In this document: piece by piece, positions 52,879-61,249 of the stretch | Numbering within the stretch: position 1 is the first letter of the stretch | Layout: every line of letters starts with the position of its first letter | DNA from: Verrucomicrobiales bacterium | GTDB lineage: Bacteria; Verrucomicrobiota; Verrucomicrobiia; Verrucomicrobiales; DEV007 | DNA: 64,000 nt | NCBI GenBank assembly: GCA_012960505.1 | Contig: DUBC01000010.1 | Span: 5,893 to 69,892, forward strand | Direction: 5' to 3' | Notes under the pieces: generated by a model | The model's database searches: none | What the model was told of the DNA's origin: nothing | The model's input: the letters and a program-made list of their open reading frames with translations, nothing else | Position numbers and translations under genes: made by a program

Positions 52879-53955
52879 TTATTCGCTGCCCTCAGGCTTT
52901 GAAAAAAGGCTGAAGATTCGCAAGTTTGTAGTATTTGGGAGATATTGTTCGTGGAATCGTTTTCGTGCACCATTTCCACTACTGCCACCTGATACATAAG
53001 TTGTGATCAGTAGTTGTCGCCCGTCCGGGTGCAGACTTAGGTCATATGCTGAACCATTACTAATTGAGTGTAGAGGCTCTGCTTGTGAAGTTTTCCAAAA
53101 TGTCAGCTCTGAGGCTGCGTGTAATATTTCTGTGTGTCCGGCTAACGTACCATCCTCTAAGAAACGGAGCGCGTTGAAGGGGCCGTCGCTTTTACCTTTG
53201 ATCTTTAGTTCGTTTGTAATCTTACCACTTTCAAAATCAAAGATGAGCACCGTGGGTTTTCCTGGACAAAATGCATTACTTTTAGCCTCTTTCATACCAC
53301 CCGCGGCAAGTAATTTACCGTCCGGACTGAATGCGAGGCTTCGTACTCCACCAACATCAGCGATAAAATTTTCTTCTCTTGTATGAAGAAGAGATGCGTT
53401 CAGTTCGCGCATTGGTTTCCAGGTGTCGAGGCTCCATTGACGAATTGATCCGAGGAGGTCACCACTTACAAGAAATTTTCCGTTTGGTGAGATGGTGAGA
53501 CTGAAGACACATTCTTGATGTCCTTTCATTGTTGTGACCTGTTTTCCATTGGTAGTATCCCATACTTTTATTACTCCATCATCTCCTGCGCTGATGAGAT
53601 GTTTACCATCAGATGTGGTTATGACAGCACGGACATTGTTACTGTCTGCAACGGGAATGGTCCAGATTGGCTTGGCTGTTTTCTGATGATTCCAGCAATG
53701 GATGACTCCCGAGTAGTCGGCGGTAAAAAGCGCATTGCCTTTGGGATCGAAAGTTAGCGAAGAGACCCATGTTTTGTGGGCGTCGAGGACTTTCTTTTTT
53801 TCGCCTTCGAGTTCCCATATGTGTACGAACTTATCTTGGCCTCCGGCAGCGATGAAGCGTCCGTCTGGGCTGAACTGTGCTCTGAAGAGCTGGCGGTCAT
53901 GTTTAATGATCCTCGACTCCCAAGCATTTTTTATATCAAGCTTGGGTGTATTCAT
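52879..53955 (-). CDS. WD40-repeat seven-bladed propeller protein
   Basis: 358 residues without a signal peptide, made of about seven WD40-type repeats: FSPDGRFIAAGGQDKFVHIWE, FDPKGNALFTADYSGVIHCW, TSDGKHLISAGDDGVIKVWD, SPNGKFLVSGDLLGSIRQW, FSPDGKLLAAGG, a blade with FLEDGTLAGHTEILH, and HPDGRQLLITTYVSGG. Its start overlaps the stop of the DUF1501 gene by four bases, so it belongs to that operon. Such WD40 genes are regular partners of DUF1501/DUF1549 pairs in Planctomycetota. Its role as a protein-interaction platform is inferred. Confidence 0.85.
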   Translation of the reverse strand: MNTPKLDIKNAWESRIIKHDRQLFRAQFSPDGRFIAAGGQDKFVHIWELEGEKKKVLDAHKTWVSSLTFDPKGNALFTADYSGVIHCWNHQKTAKPIWTIPVADSNNVRAVITTSDGKHLISAGDDGVIKVWDTTNGKQVTTMKGHQECVFSLTISPNGKFLVSGDLLGSIRQWSLDTWKPMRELNASLLHTREENFIADVGGVRSLAFSPDGKLLAAGGMKEAKSNAFCPGKPTVLIFDFESGKITNELKIKGKSDGPFNALRFLEDGTLAGHTEILHAASELTFWKTSQAEPLHSISNGSAYDLSLHPDGRQLLITTYVSGGSSGNGARKRFHEQYLPNTTNLRIFSLFSKPEGSE

Positions 53956-55238
53956 AGCATCACCTCCTTGATTGGTTCGCAGTCACCATGTGCTATGTCC
54001 AGTTTTTGGCCCTTGTACCGGTAGTGTGTCTTGCGTGGGTTGATTCCTAAAAGCGTGTAGATTGTGTGGAATAGGTGCCCGATATCATACCCTTCACCGT
54101 TAACAAAGGCTCCGTCCGCGGTAGTTTCGCCAATAATGGCTCCAGGCTTGATACCGCACCCAGCCATTACAACGCTCCAGCAGTCCGGCCAGTGGTCGCG
54201 GCCCAACCGTGAATTAATGACTGGGGTACGTCCGAATTCGCTCATCACGATGACTAGGGTATGATCGAGCATTCCGCGCGCCTCAAGATCATTGACTAGT
54301 GCTGCAAAGGGTTGGTCAACTTGCGGTATTAGACGCTGCGACATGTTGAAGTTATCCCCGTGCGTGTCCCAATGGTAACTGTTGACTTTAATGAAGCGTA
54401 CGCCTGCCTCAAGAAGTCTTCGAGCCTGCAGAATGTGTCGCCCAAGGGGATGAGTCCCATAACGTTCGCGATCCTTTTGATCGAGCTCACTGTCATCAAA
54501 GACGTCCTTGCGTTCCATTAATTGTTGAGCCATGTCGTAACTGGTCTCGTAGGCATCTATCTCAGAGGCGCTACGATATGTTCTGAATCTTTCATTGGCC
54601 TTCTTGCGGAGAGCATTGCGAGCAGCGTCGGCTTCGGCTGATATTGCATCTGGCCGGTGAATATGTATTGGAGGCTTGCCATCACCGAGCGCTAGCGTTC
54701 CGTACCGAGCACCGAGGAAACCTGCTTCACGGGCAATGAAACCACCGTTCCCGGGCTTGATCCAAATGTATGGAGGCAGTTTGGGGTTAGCGGGGCCGAG
54801 CAACTTGGCTATCGCTGACCCGATGTATGGATATTCCACACCGCGGTCGACCGGATCTCCACGTTGTATGCGAGGAACGCCACTCGAATGGTTAGGATCT
54901 TTTGTTGCCATTGTTCGAATGACTGAAATCTTGTTGGCTATCTTAGCGGTATGTGGAACCAATTCACTGAAGTGAATGCCTGGTATACTGGTCTTGATGC
55001 TGCGGAATGGCCCAGCGAATTTGCTTTGTGGTAGAGGATGCCAGCTCTCGTACTGGCTTATCCCGCCATCAAGCCAGATCAGGCACACTTGCTTTTGCTG
55101 TTTGGCGATTTCCTCGGCAATTCCAGGTTGCAATAGGCTTCCGAAACCGGCAGTTCCGCCTAGTGTGCCGAGCACCTGACGCCGTGAAATGCCGTGCTCA
55201 ACGCTAGCGCATGCATATCTGTGTGGAGTCGTTTTCAT
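53952..55238 (-). CDS. DUF1501 Tat-exported protein
   Basis: 428 residues of the DUF1501 family, related to the alkaline phosphatase fold. A Tat-type signal (SRRQVLGTLGGTAG, Arg19-Arg20) sits in the leader. Family features include KQVCLIWLDGGISQYESW, ELVPHTAKIANKISVIRTM, YIGSAIAKLLGP and VIVMSEFGRTPVINSRLGRDHW. Its ATG overlaps the last base of the DUF1549/DUF1553 stop; its stop overlaps the WD40 gene. This three-gene order is typical of Planctomycetota and Verrucomicrobiota. The substrate and biochemical role are not established. Confidence 0.92.
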   Translation of the reverse strand: MKTTPHRYACASVEHGISRRQVLGTLGGTAGFGSLLQPGIAEEIAKQQKQVCLIWLDGGISQYESWHPLPQSKFAGPFRSIKTSIPGIHFSELVPHTAKIANKISVIRTMATKDPNHSSGVPRIQRGDPVDRGVEYPYIGSAIAKLLGPANPKLPPYIWIKPGNGGFIAREAGFLGARYGTLALGDGKPPIHIHRPDAISAEADAARNALRKKANERFRTYRSASEIDAYETSYDMAQQLMERKDVFDDSELDQKDRERYGTHPLGRHILQARRLLEAGVRFIKVNSYHWDTHGDNFNMSQRLIPQVDQPFAALVNDLEARGMLDHTLVIVMSEFGRTPVINSRLGRDHWPDCWSVVMAGCGIKPGAIIGETTADGAFVNGEGYDIGHLFHTIYTLLGINPRKTHYRYKGQKLDIAHGDCEPIKEVML

Positions 55239-56884
55239 TAGTGATTTAAACGAAACTCTGTCGAGGTTAATAGTGCCCAGACCAGTTCACCAAGTGCCGC
55301 ATCGCGGCGACTCTCATTTTTTTCTAAGTAATCTTTAATTGTCTGCACTTCTTCTTTATCTGGAAAACGTGCCAGAACGGACAGATACATTTCCTCTGAT
55401 ATTTTATCGTCCTCCTGAATTTTTTTGAGTCTCTGTACCAGATTGCTATCGTGCGGTTTTAGCCAGTGCATGATGAGACGATCGTTCATTAAGAATAGTG
55501 ATTTGTTTAATCCAGGAAGGAATTCCTCTTCGGCTTCACCTGCCGGTTGGGCAAAGGTTTCCATGAAGATTGCACGTATTTCCTTATAGGATTTTGGCAT
55601 ATCGCTGTGTGTTCCGCTGAAGTAGCCGCGACGGTCAAATTTCCCTGCATTTGTATCGGCTTTCATGGCTGACACTTTTCCAAAGTTTCCGGATGCTTTG
55701 AGGATTGCCTTTAGAAGTTGTTCTGGTGTCATTGGCTTGGGATGCGCTATGCGGTAGCTGTTAGCTTCAACCGTTTTGATCCCTTCAGGTAATATGCTGC
55801 TGCGCTGGTAGCTTCGACTGAGTGCAATTTCACGGATCAGCCATTTTAACTCGAACTGATGTTTAACAAATTCATTAGCCAGAACTGCTATCAGAGCAGG
55901 ATGAGAAGGAGGATTTTTTCCATGAATTTCATCCAGTGGATGCACTAGTCCACGTCCCATCATCAGGAACCATATACGGTTCACTGCGTTGTTTACGAAG
56001 TAGGTATTTTCTTTCACTGGCAAATCACGAGCCAAGAGTTCTCTTGGGCGGAATTTGGGTACTGCCGGCAAGCCATCTGTCGCCGGTTTATCAAATTCCT
56101 TCCCTTTTTCATATGTCGGGATTGGAACCTCAGATCCGCCTGGCAGCTTGGGTCCGGTCTCTTCCTCATTGTCCTCGAAGACTGATTGAAACTTGATTTT
56201 CCCGGTAGCCAAAGATTCAACGAAGTAGACTTTCTTGTTCTTTGAATTAGTAGCTTGTTTTGTCTGATTGAGGTAGGCAAAAAGACCCCAGTAATGCGCC
56301 TGCTTCCATTCATTTACTGAAGGATGGTCATGGCACTTGGCGCACTTAAGATTCATTCCAAGGAACAGCCGCGCTACATCCTCGGTCAGTCGATGATGGG
56401 CACCATTGCCGAGAAATTTCATTGCCGGACGGGAAATGTCCTTTCCTGTTGCGGCGAGAATTTCTCTAGCTATCTGGTCCCAGCGCGGATTTTCTTGTAT
56501 TGTTTTCTTCAAGTATTCCCGCCATTCTTCATCGGTTATCTTGCCCAGAGTTTGTCGCTCAAGTAGCATTGTAGAGAGCCGGTCCGTCCAGTGATTTACA
56601 AAAGCTTCGCTGGCTAGCAACGTATCGATAAGTCTGGTACGCTTCTGTGGCGACTTGTCGTTTAGGAATGCTCGTACTTGCTGAGGATCAGGGATAGTTC
56701 CTGCAATGTCCAACTGTACGCGTCTGAAGAATTCAGTGTCACTGCTGGTTGTTGCCGTTATGCCACTGGCCTGTGATTTAATGATCTTGTCTATTTCTTC
56801 GTGTAATGGCTGGGCTCCGCACGCTATCGTTGTAATGTTTGCTAGCATGAGGCAAAAGGCGCAAATTCTTTTCCAGCATTCCAT
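55238..56884 (-). CDS. DUF1549/DUF1553 (PSD1-type) exported protein with one CxxCH
   Basis: 548 residues. A signal segment ends near ACGAQ. DUF1549 (about 30-240) contains EFFRRVQLDIAGTIPDPQQV, LASEAFVNHWTDRL and the single haem-type motif Cys181-Ala-Lys-Cys-His185. DUF1553 (about 285-520) contains FRPRELLARDLPVKENTYFVNNAVNRIW, RGLVHPLDEIHGKNPPSHP and the LLKAI block. Unlike many paralogues it lacks a separate N-terminal cytochrome domain, explaining its short length. It is coupled to DUF1501. An extracytoplasmic redox or envelope role is inferred. Confidence 0.92.
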   Translation of the reverse strand: MECWKRICAFCLMLANITTIACGAQPLHEEIDKIIKSQASGITATTSSDTEFFRRVQLDIAGTIPDPQQVRAFLNDKSPQKRTRLIDTLLASEAFVNHWTDRLSTMLLERQTLGKITDEEWREYLKKTIQENPRWDQIAREILAATGKDISRPAMKFLGNGAHHRLTEDVARLFLGMNLKCAKCHDHPSVNEWKQAHYWGLFAYLNQTKQATNSKNKKVYFVESLATGKIKFQSVFEDNEEETGPKLPGGSEVPIPTYEKGKEFDKPATDGLPAVPKFRPRELLARDLPVKENTYFVNNAVNRIWFLMMGRGLVHPLDEIHGKNPPSHPALIAVLANEFVKHQFELKWLIREIALSRSYQRSSILPEGIKTVEANSYRIAHPKPMTPEQLLKAILKASGNFGKVSAMKADTNAGKFDRRGYFSGTHSDMPKSYKEIRAIFMETFAQPAGEAEEEFLPGLNKSLFLMNDRLIMHWLKPHDSNLVQRLKKIQEDDKISEEMYLSVLARFPDKEEVQTIKDYLEKNESRRDAALGELVWALLTSTEFRLNH

Positions 56885-56960
56885 TAATCAAAATAATAAC
56901 ACTTCACTAAACTTTTCACCAAATACAAAATATCACTTGCGTGATATTTACCAAAATTCT

Positions 56961-58376
56961 TTAAACGAGGATTTGATCAATGGAGCTATGATTATAGTCT
57001 TTTGGACCTAGCCTGCGCTCTGAGCCCATCGCTTTAAGCATTGTATTGTAGAGGTCAAGGCCTTGAGCCTTTACATCCATGATTTGTCCTGTTTTGAATC
57101 TACCATTGGCTCCGGTCACTGCATGAAAGACTCCAGACAATTCTCTTTTGACATTGTTGTGACGTCCGTCACCGGACTCAGTGGATATGGTGAGTAACGA
57201 ATTTTCAAGTAAGCTCTTGCCATTGGGTTCTTTGACCCGATCAAGGCGATTCATGAAATAGGCAATCTCATTCATTTTCATGTGCGCATGAGCACGTAAT
57301 TGCTTGTTGTCGCGTTTTTCATCAAACTTATGCCACCACTCGTGACTGCATCCTCCTGAGCCTCCCCGTCCATGCTCAGTAGAGTCATTGAAATTGTAAC
57401 GGACTCGGTCATTGTATTTATATTCCCCAGTGAGTCGGATCCGTTCTCCTGCTGCTAGGAATGTGATTGATCCGAACCGGGCCCTGTCCATCTCGATGGC
57501 CAGAGCATAAAGATCCGCGAGGAGTCGCCATTCGGTTCTGAGTTCCTCAAGTTTAATATCAATTCCCTCGCCACCTGGGTCGGCGGGGCCGCCATGAGGT
57601 AGATGCGAAGGGGGAGGGGCTTTTGGTCCCTGTTCATTTTTCTTAGCTAGAGAAAAGGCCCTCTGTTCAAATTCACGTACACGTTCCAGGTGATCCTTAA
57701 TGCGTCCTTTTGAGGCTGCGCCCAATGGAGAATTTGATCCGGTAAAGAATCGGTACTGCTCTAGGACCGAGTCAAGAACACTTCGCTTGAGGCGTTTATT
57801 ATTATTTTCCTGATCATTTGCACTTGATAAGCTTCCAAAGACACGGTCAAACAAGTCCCGAGGTTTTTCCTGCATCCTTGCAGATACCGTTCCATCAAGA
57901 TTATAGCTGTGGTGGTATCTACCGACACGACTGCGTCTGAAGAAAGTGCCGGCAACGAGTGATGAGATCATTCCATTAGGCATGCCGGCAGGGTAATTTG
58001 AATGGCGAATGACTTGATCAATGGAGGGGCCACCTGCTTTTGCTTCTCCGCCTGCCGGTTCTGCGGTGAAGGAAGCAGTGGCTCCATCAAAATGGGCATT
58101 TATGCCGCGCACATCACAGCGAACATGGTCAACATTACGCATAATGAGTAACTTATCTGATAGCGGCTTGAGAGGTTCGAGCACGTCATTAAATCCTTCT
58201 GATTGTAATGGAGAGGGAATGCCAAGACCGAAGAAGACATTGAATGCGCGTACAGGAATTTTAACATCACTTGCTCCGAGGGCATCTACCGTGATCATTT
58301 CCTCTAAGAGTGGCAATCCTATGCTAACAGAGCCGAGTCCTTTGAGTAGCGCTCGTCGATTAAGTTTCTTCTTCAT
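56961..58376 (-). CDS. DUF1552 Tat-exported protein
   Basis: 471 residues of DUF1552, with a Tat-type signal (LNRRALLKGLGSVSIGLP, Arg7-Arg8). Family blocks include FNVFFGLGIPSP, INAHFDGATASF, GGPSIDQVIRHSN, and ISTESGDGRHNNVKREL near the end, where the metal-like residues of the phosphatase-fold relatives would be. Its start overlaps the stop of the DUF1592 gene by four bases; the two form the usual DUF1592-DUF1552 pair. The reaction is not known. It probably sits in the periplasm. Confidence 0.92.
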   Translation of the reverse strand: MKKKLNRRALLKGLGSVSIGLPLLEEMITVDALGASDVKIPVRAFNVFFGLGIPSPLQSEGFNDVLEPLKPLSDKLLIMRNVDHVRCDVRGINAHFDGATASFTAEPAGGEAKAGGPSIDQVIRHSNYPAGMPNGMISSLVAGTFFRRSRVGRYHHSYNLDGTVSARMQEKPRDLFDRVFGSLSSANDQENNNKRLKRSVLDSVLEQYRFFTGSNSPLGAASKGRIKDHLERVREFEQRAFSLAKKNEQGPKAPPPSHLPHGGPADPGGEGIDIKLEELRTEWRLLADLYALAIEMDRARFGSITFLAAGERIRLTGEYKYNDRVRYNFNDSTEHGRGGSGGCSHEWWHKFDEKRDNKQLRAHAHMKMNEIAYFMNRLDRVKEPNGKSLLENSLLTISTESGDGRHNNVKRELSGVFHAVTGANGRFKTGQIMDVKAQGLDLYNTMLKAMGSERRLGPKDYNHSSIDQILV

Positions 58377-60997
58377 TTGTTCTCTTGTACTTCCTTGCTA
58401 TGAATCAGGTCACTGGTTGCTATAGCGTGAATGATACTCGGATAGGTGTTCCCATTATTTTTTGCTCTTTGGTGGATCTTGTCAACCTTGCTCACATCTT
58501 TCGCGCCTAATGGTCGACCCATTGCAAATTGTGTTATTTTCCACGTTAAGCTGTGACTCACACGGTCACTTTGAGAAAGCAAGTCCATGAGTTCTGCGGA
58601 ACTTCTGTACTTTAGTGGTTTTACTTCTCCAGGAATAAGAATTTTTCCATCCTCCCTTAATAGATTGCCGAAGCTGTCCTTCTCCCTATAAGTGCCAAGT
58701 CCATCGAAGCGTTCGAGTCCAAATGCAAGAGGCTCAATCCTTGAGTGGCAACCTCCGCAATTTTTGTTCGATATACGTTTTTCTGCGATGAGTCTTTGAC
58801 TTATACCTGCTTTGATAGGTACTGGAGTGGTATCGACGCAAGGTGGAGGATCCTTTACGACCCCTCTTAAAAGATCATGTAATACGAAAAGACCACGCGT
58901 TACCATCGAAGCTTCATCGCCTCCAATGGTGAGCGTGCTTCCTTGTGTTAGCAGTCCTCCTCTGGAGGGCACTTCATTCAAATCATAACGAATTAACTCG
59001 CTGTTATCTTTTGTTTTTATGCCGTAGTGCTTTGCTAATTTAGGAGTCAGGTAAGTGAATTGAGCATTCAGTAGTTGAGACATTGGGAGTTTCTTCTCCC
59101 AGATCACTTCTTTAAAAAAAGCAACCGTTTCCGAATCCATGTCCTTGGCCAATTGAGGGTCCCAGTTGGGGAAATGTTTTTTATCTGGGCTGAGATTTGC
59201 AAGACTATCAAGGTTCAGCCATTGCCTTAAGAATTGGATGGACTGATTAATGGCGCGTGGGTCACCGAGCATGCGGTCAACCTGGGACCTTATTGTCTTC
59301 GGATCACTGAGGGTTCCTTTGAGTGTCGCATCATAGAGTGCCTTATCGGGAGAAGACCCCCAAATGAGATAGCTGAGTCGCACCGCTAATTCAGTATCAC
59401 TGACGATCTCACCGGAATTATTATCTTCAATACGGTAAATGAAACGTGGGGATTGAAGCATGGCTTCGAGGACCAGACTCATTGCTTCCTGATAATTTCC
59501 GCCCCCAGCGACTGCAGTCGTTGTAATGCCTCTGTAGATTACGATTTCTTTTTTCTCCAGAGGGCCCCTCAGGACCCAATGGCCTAACTTCTCGAGGAAG
59601 CTGGCCATGTTCTTGTCAGTGAAGCTTTGATTGCTGGAAAAGCGTTGAGTGAATTTTTTAATGTCTATTTTTGTTACGATTTTTGAGGCGAGCTGCGAAT
59701 AGGCTAGGACGTGTTCGAGGTCAACGTTCAGATTATAAGCGGTATTCGAAAATCCATCGGCTCGCAGATCAGCGGGCAGTATTTCAAGGGCTTCTTTAGA
59801 TATATCAACTCCCATAGTTGCATCGACCGTTGATATATATTCTTCAACTGTGAGCCTGCGTATCCAATATTGTTGAATCTTTTCCTTATGCACATACACG
59901 GCAGGATCAATGCTTTTGAGTGTCCAATGTGCTCCACCATCTAACCAATCTTTGAGGGATTTTTTTTCTTTATCAGTCAATGGTGGACGCTTCTTTGGCA
60001 TTTCGTTCTTCGTCACTGATTCCCAGAGAAGACTCTTCGATGAATGGCCCGGTGCGATGATTCCCTCATCAGCGAATGCTGTGATCTTTCGAGAAAGGTC
60101 AAGGTCTCCCTTCGCGTTTGCCGCGTCATGACACTCGAGGCAGTGATTGGCTAAGATCGGGGCAACGCTCCTCTCAAATAGCTTGGAGTTTTCTGCAACC
60201 TTATCAATTGGTGGAACCCCTTTTTCATCTTTTCCAGCTTCATACCGTGCGGTAATTTCATTTGAATTGAGTTCGCGATTGTATATTGCAGCATAGTAAA
60301 TCGCACCTAACCATGGCCTGTCATTGGACACCTCGTTGCCGATTGAGATTTTGAAATTTTTATCCCAATTATCAAATGTCCCACTAATTTTTTGTTCCTT
60401 AACGAGTCGGCCGTTAATATAAAGCTTTGCCCGGCCTTCATTGAATGAATAGACCGCATGAGTGACTTTAGTGGTTAGTAATGCATTGCTCTCTAATGCC
60501 GGCAGACCATTTTTGCTTGTTTTGGTGGTGCGGATCCGAGCCTGCAAGGACCGGCCCTCTTGTCCGATCGTAAAGTTGCGGTCTGATGTGCCGCCTGATA
60601 TTGTTAATAGACGTGCTGGCCCGTCCTGCTTCAGATTGGAAGGCTTAAACCAAATTTCTGCACTGATCGTATTGGAACCCTTCAATGCATTTATGATCTT
60701 TGAAGGAGGACCCATTGAACGAGCAACTGTGCCCTTAATGAATTTGATTGAGCCATTGGCACGGAGAACCTTGCGAGGTTCATTGATTAAGAGATTAACC
60801 AATGGTTTGGCCCCTGAACGGTCCATGACGAGATTTCCTGAACTCGACGTGAAGTCGTAGGCTGCGAGCAAACCTTGCTTTGAGCTCGCATCATTTTGGT
60901 CAGTCTCATTTGCGAATAAAGAATTGATAATGCAAAGGAAGCAGAAGATTCCAATCGGTATCCTCTTTGTGTCAGCGAGATGGTAGCGGCTTTTCAT
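58373..60997 (-). CDS. LamG-cytochrome-DUF1587/1595/1592/1588/1585 exported protein
   Basis: 874 residues. A signal segment ends near ANETDQ. A LamG-like domain (about 40-240) is followed by a cytochrome-like domain with Cys286-Leu-Glu-Cys-His290. DUF1587, DUF1595 and DUF1592 follow to about residue 640 (RRLTVEEYISTVDATMGVD, LVLEAMLQSPRFIYRIEDN, RSQVDRMLGDPRAINQSIQ). DUF1588 contains a PSRGGLLTQGSTLTIGGDE block and the second motif Cys747-Gly-Gly-Cys-His751 (CHSRIEPLAFGLERFDGLG); DUF1585 ends the chain. The protein pairs with DUF1552. Electron-transfer coupling is inferred. Confidence 0.93.
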   Translation of the reverse strand: MKSRYHLADTKRIPIGIFCFLCIINSLFANETDQNDASSKQGLLAAYDFTSSSGNLVMDRSGAKPLVNLLINEPRKVLRANGSIKFIKGTVARSMGPPSKIINALKGSNTISAEIWFKPSNLKQDGPARLLTISGGTSDRNFTIGQEGRSLQARIRTTKTSKNGLPALESNALLTTKVTHAVYSFNEGRAKLYINGRLVKEQKISGTFDNWDKNFKISIGNEVSNDRPWLGAIYYAAIYNRELNSNEITARYEAGKDEKGVPPIDKVAENSKLFERSVAPILANHCLECHDAANAKGDLDLSRKITAFADEGIIAPGHSSKSLLWESVTKNEMPKKRPPLTDKEKKSLKDWLDGGAHWTLKSIDPAVYVHKEKIQQYWIRRLTVEEYISTVDATMGVDISKEALEILPADLRADGFSNTAYNLNVDLEHVLAYSQLASKIVTKIDIKKFTQRFSSNQSFTDKNMASFLEKLGHWVLRGPLEKKEIVIYRGITTTAVAGGGNYQEAMSLVLEAMLQSPRFIYRIEDNNSGEIVSDTELAVRLSYLIWGSSPDKALYDATLKGTLSDPKTIRSQVDRMLGDPRAINQSIQFLRQWLNLDSLANLSPDKKHFPNWDPQLAKDMDSETVAFFKEVIWEKKLPMSQLLNAQFTYLTPKLAKHYGIKTKDNSELIRYDLNEVPSRGGLLTQGSTLTIGGDEASMVTRGLFVLHDLLRGVVKDPPPCVDTTPVPIKAGISQRLIAEKRISNKNCGGCHSRIEPLAFGLERFDGLGTYREKDSFGNLLREDGKILIPGEVKPLKYRSSAELMDLLSQSDRVSHSLTWKITQFAMGRPLGAKDVSKVDKIHQRAKNNGNTYPSIIHAIATSDLIHSKEVQENK

Positions 60998-61044
60998 TGG
61001 TACCTAAGCAATAACCATTGAAAATTTGTAAGGAGAAGTGGTCC

Positions 61045-61188
61045 TTACTTTTCAATAGGTTCGGTTCCGTCCTCAGGGGCTAGCAATGCTTCTTTTAATT
61101 TTGGAAATTCCAGTTCAGTGGTTATTCTAATTCCACAGCCACTTAGGAAAAGAAGCGGTAATGGTATGAGTAGCAGGAATTTCTTCAT
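61045..61188 (-). CDS. tiny lipoprotein (47 residues)
   Basis: A short frame: signal sequence MKKFLLLIPLPLLF, lipobox LSGC, then about 30 residues ending GTEPIEK-stop. The lipobox and basic n-region make it a credible small lipoprotein. It lies between DUF1592 and the propeller protein, on the same strand as both. There is no clear Shine-Dalgarno sequence. The family is not recognised; such entericidin-sized lipoproteins are often missed. Confidence 0.55.
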   Translation of the reverse strand: MKKFLLLIPLPLLFLSGCGIRITTELEFPKLKEALLAPEDGTEPIEK

Positions 61189-61249
61189 GCATTAAAGTTA
61201 GCATCTGCCCCGTTAATTTACCAACTACATAATATCACTAAGGCCTCGA

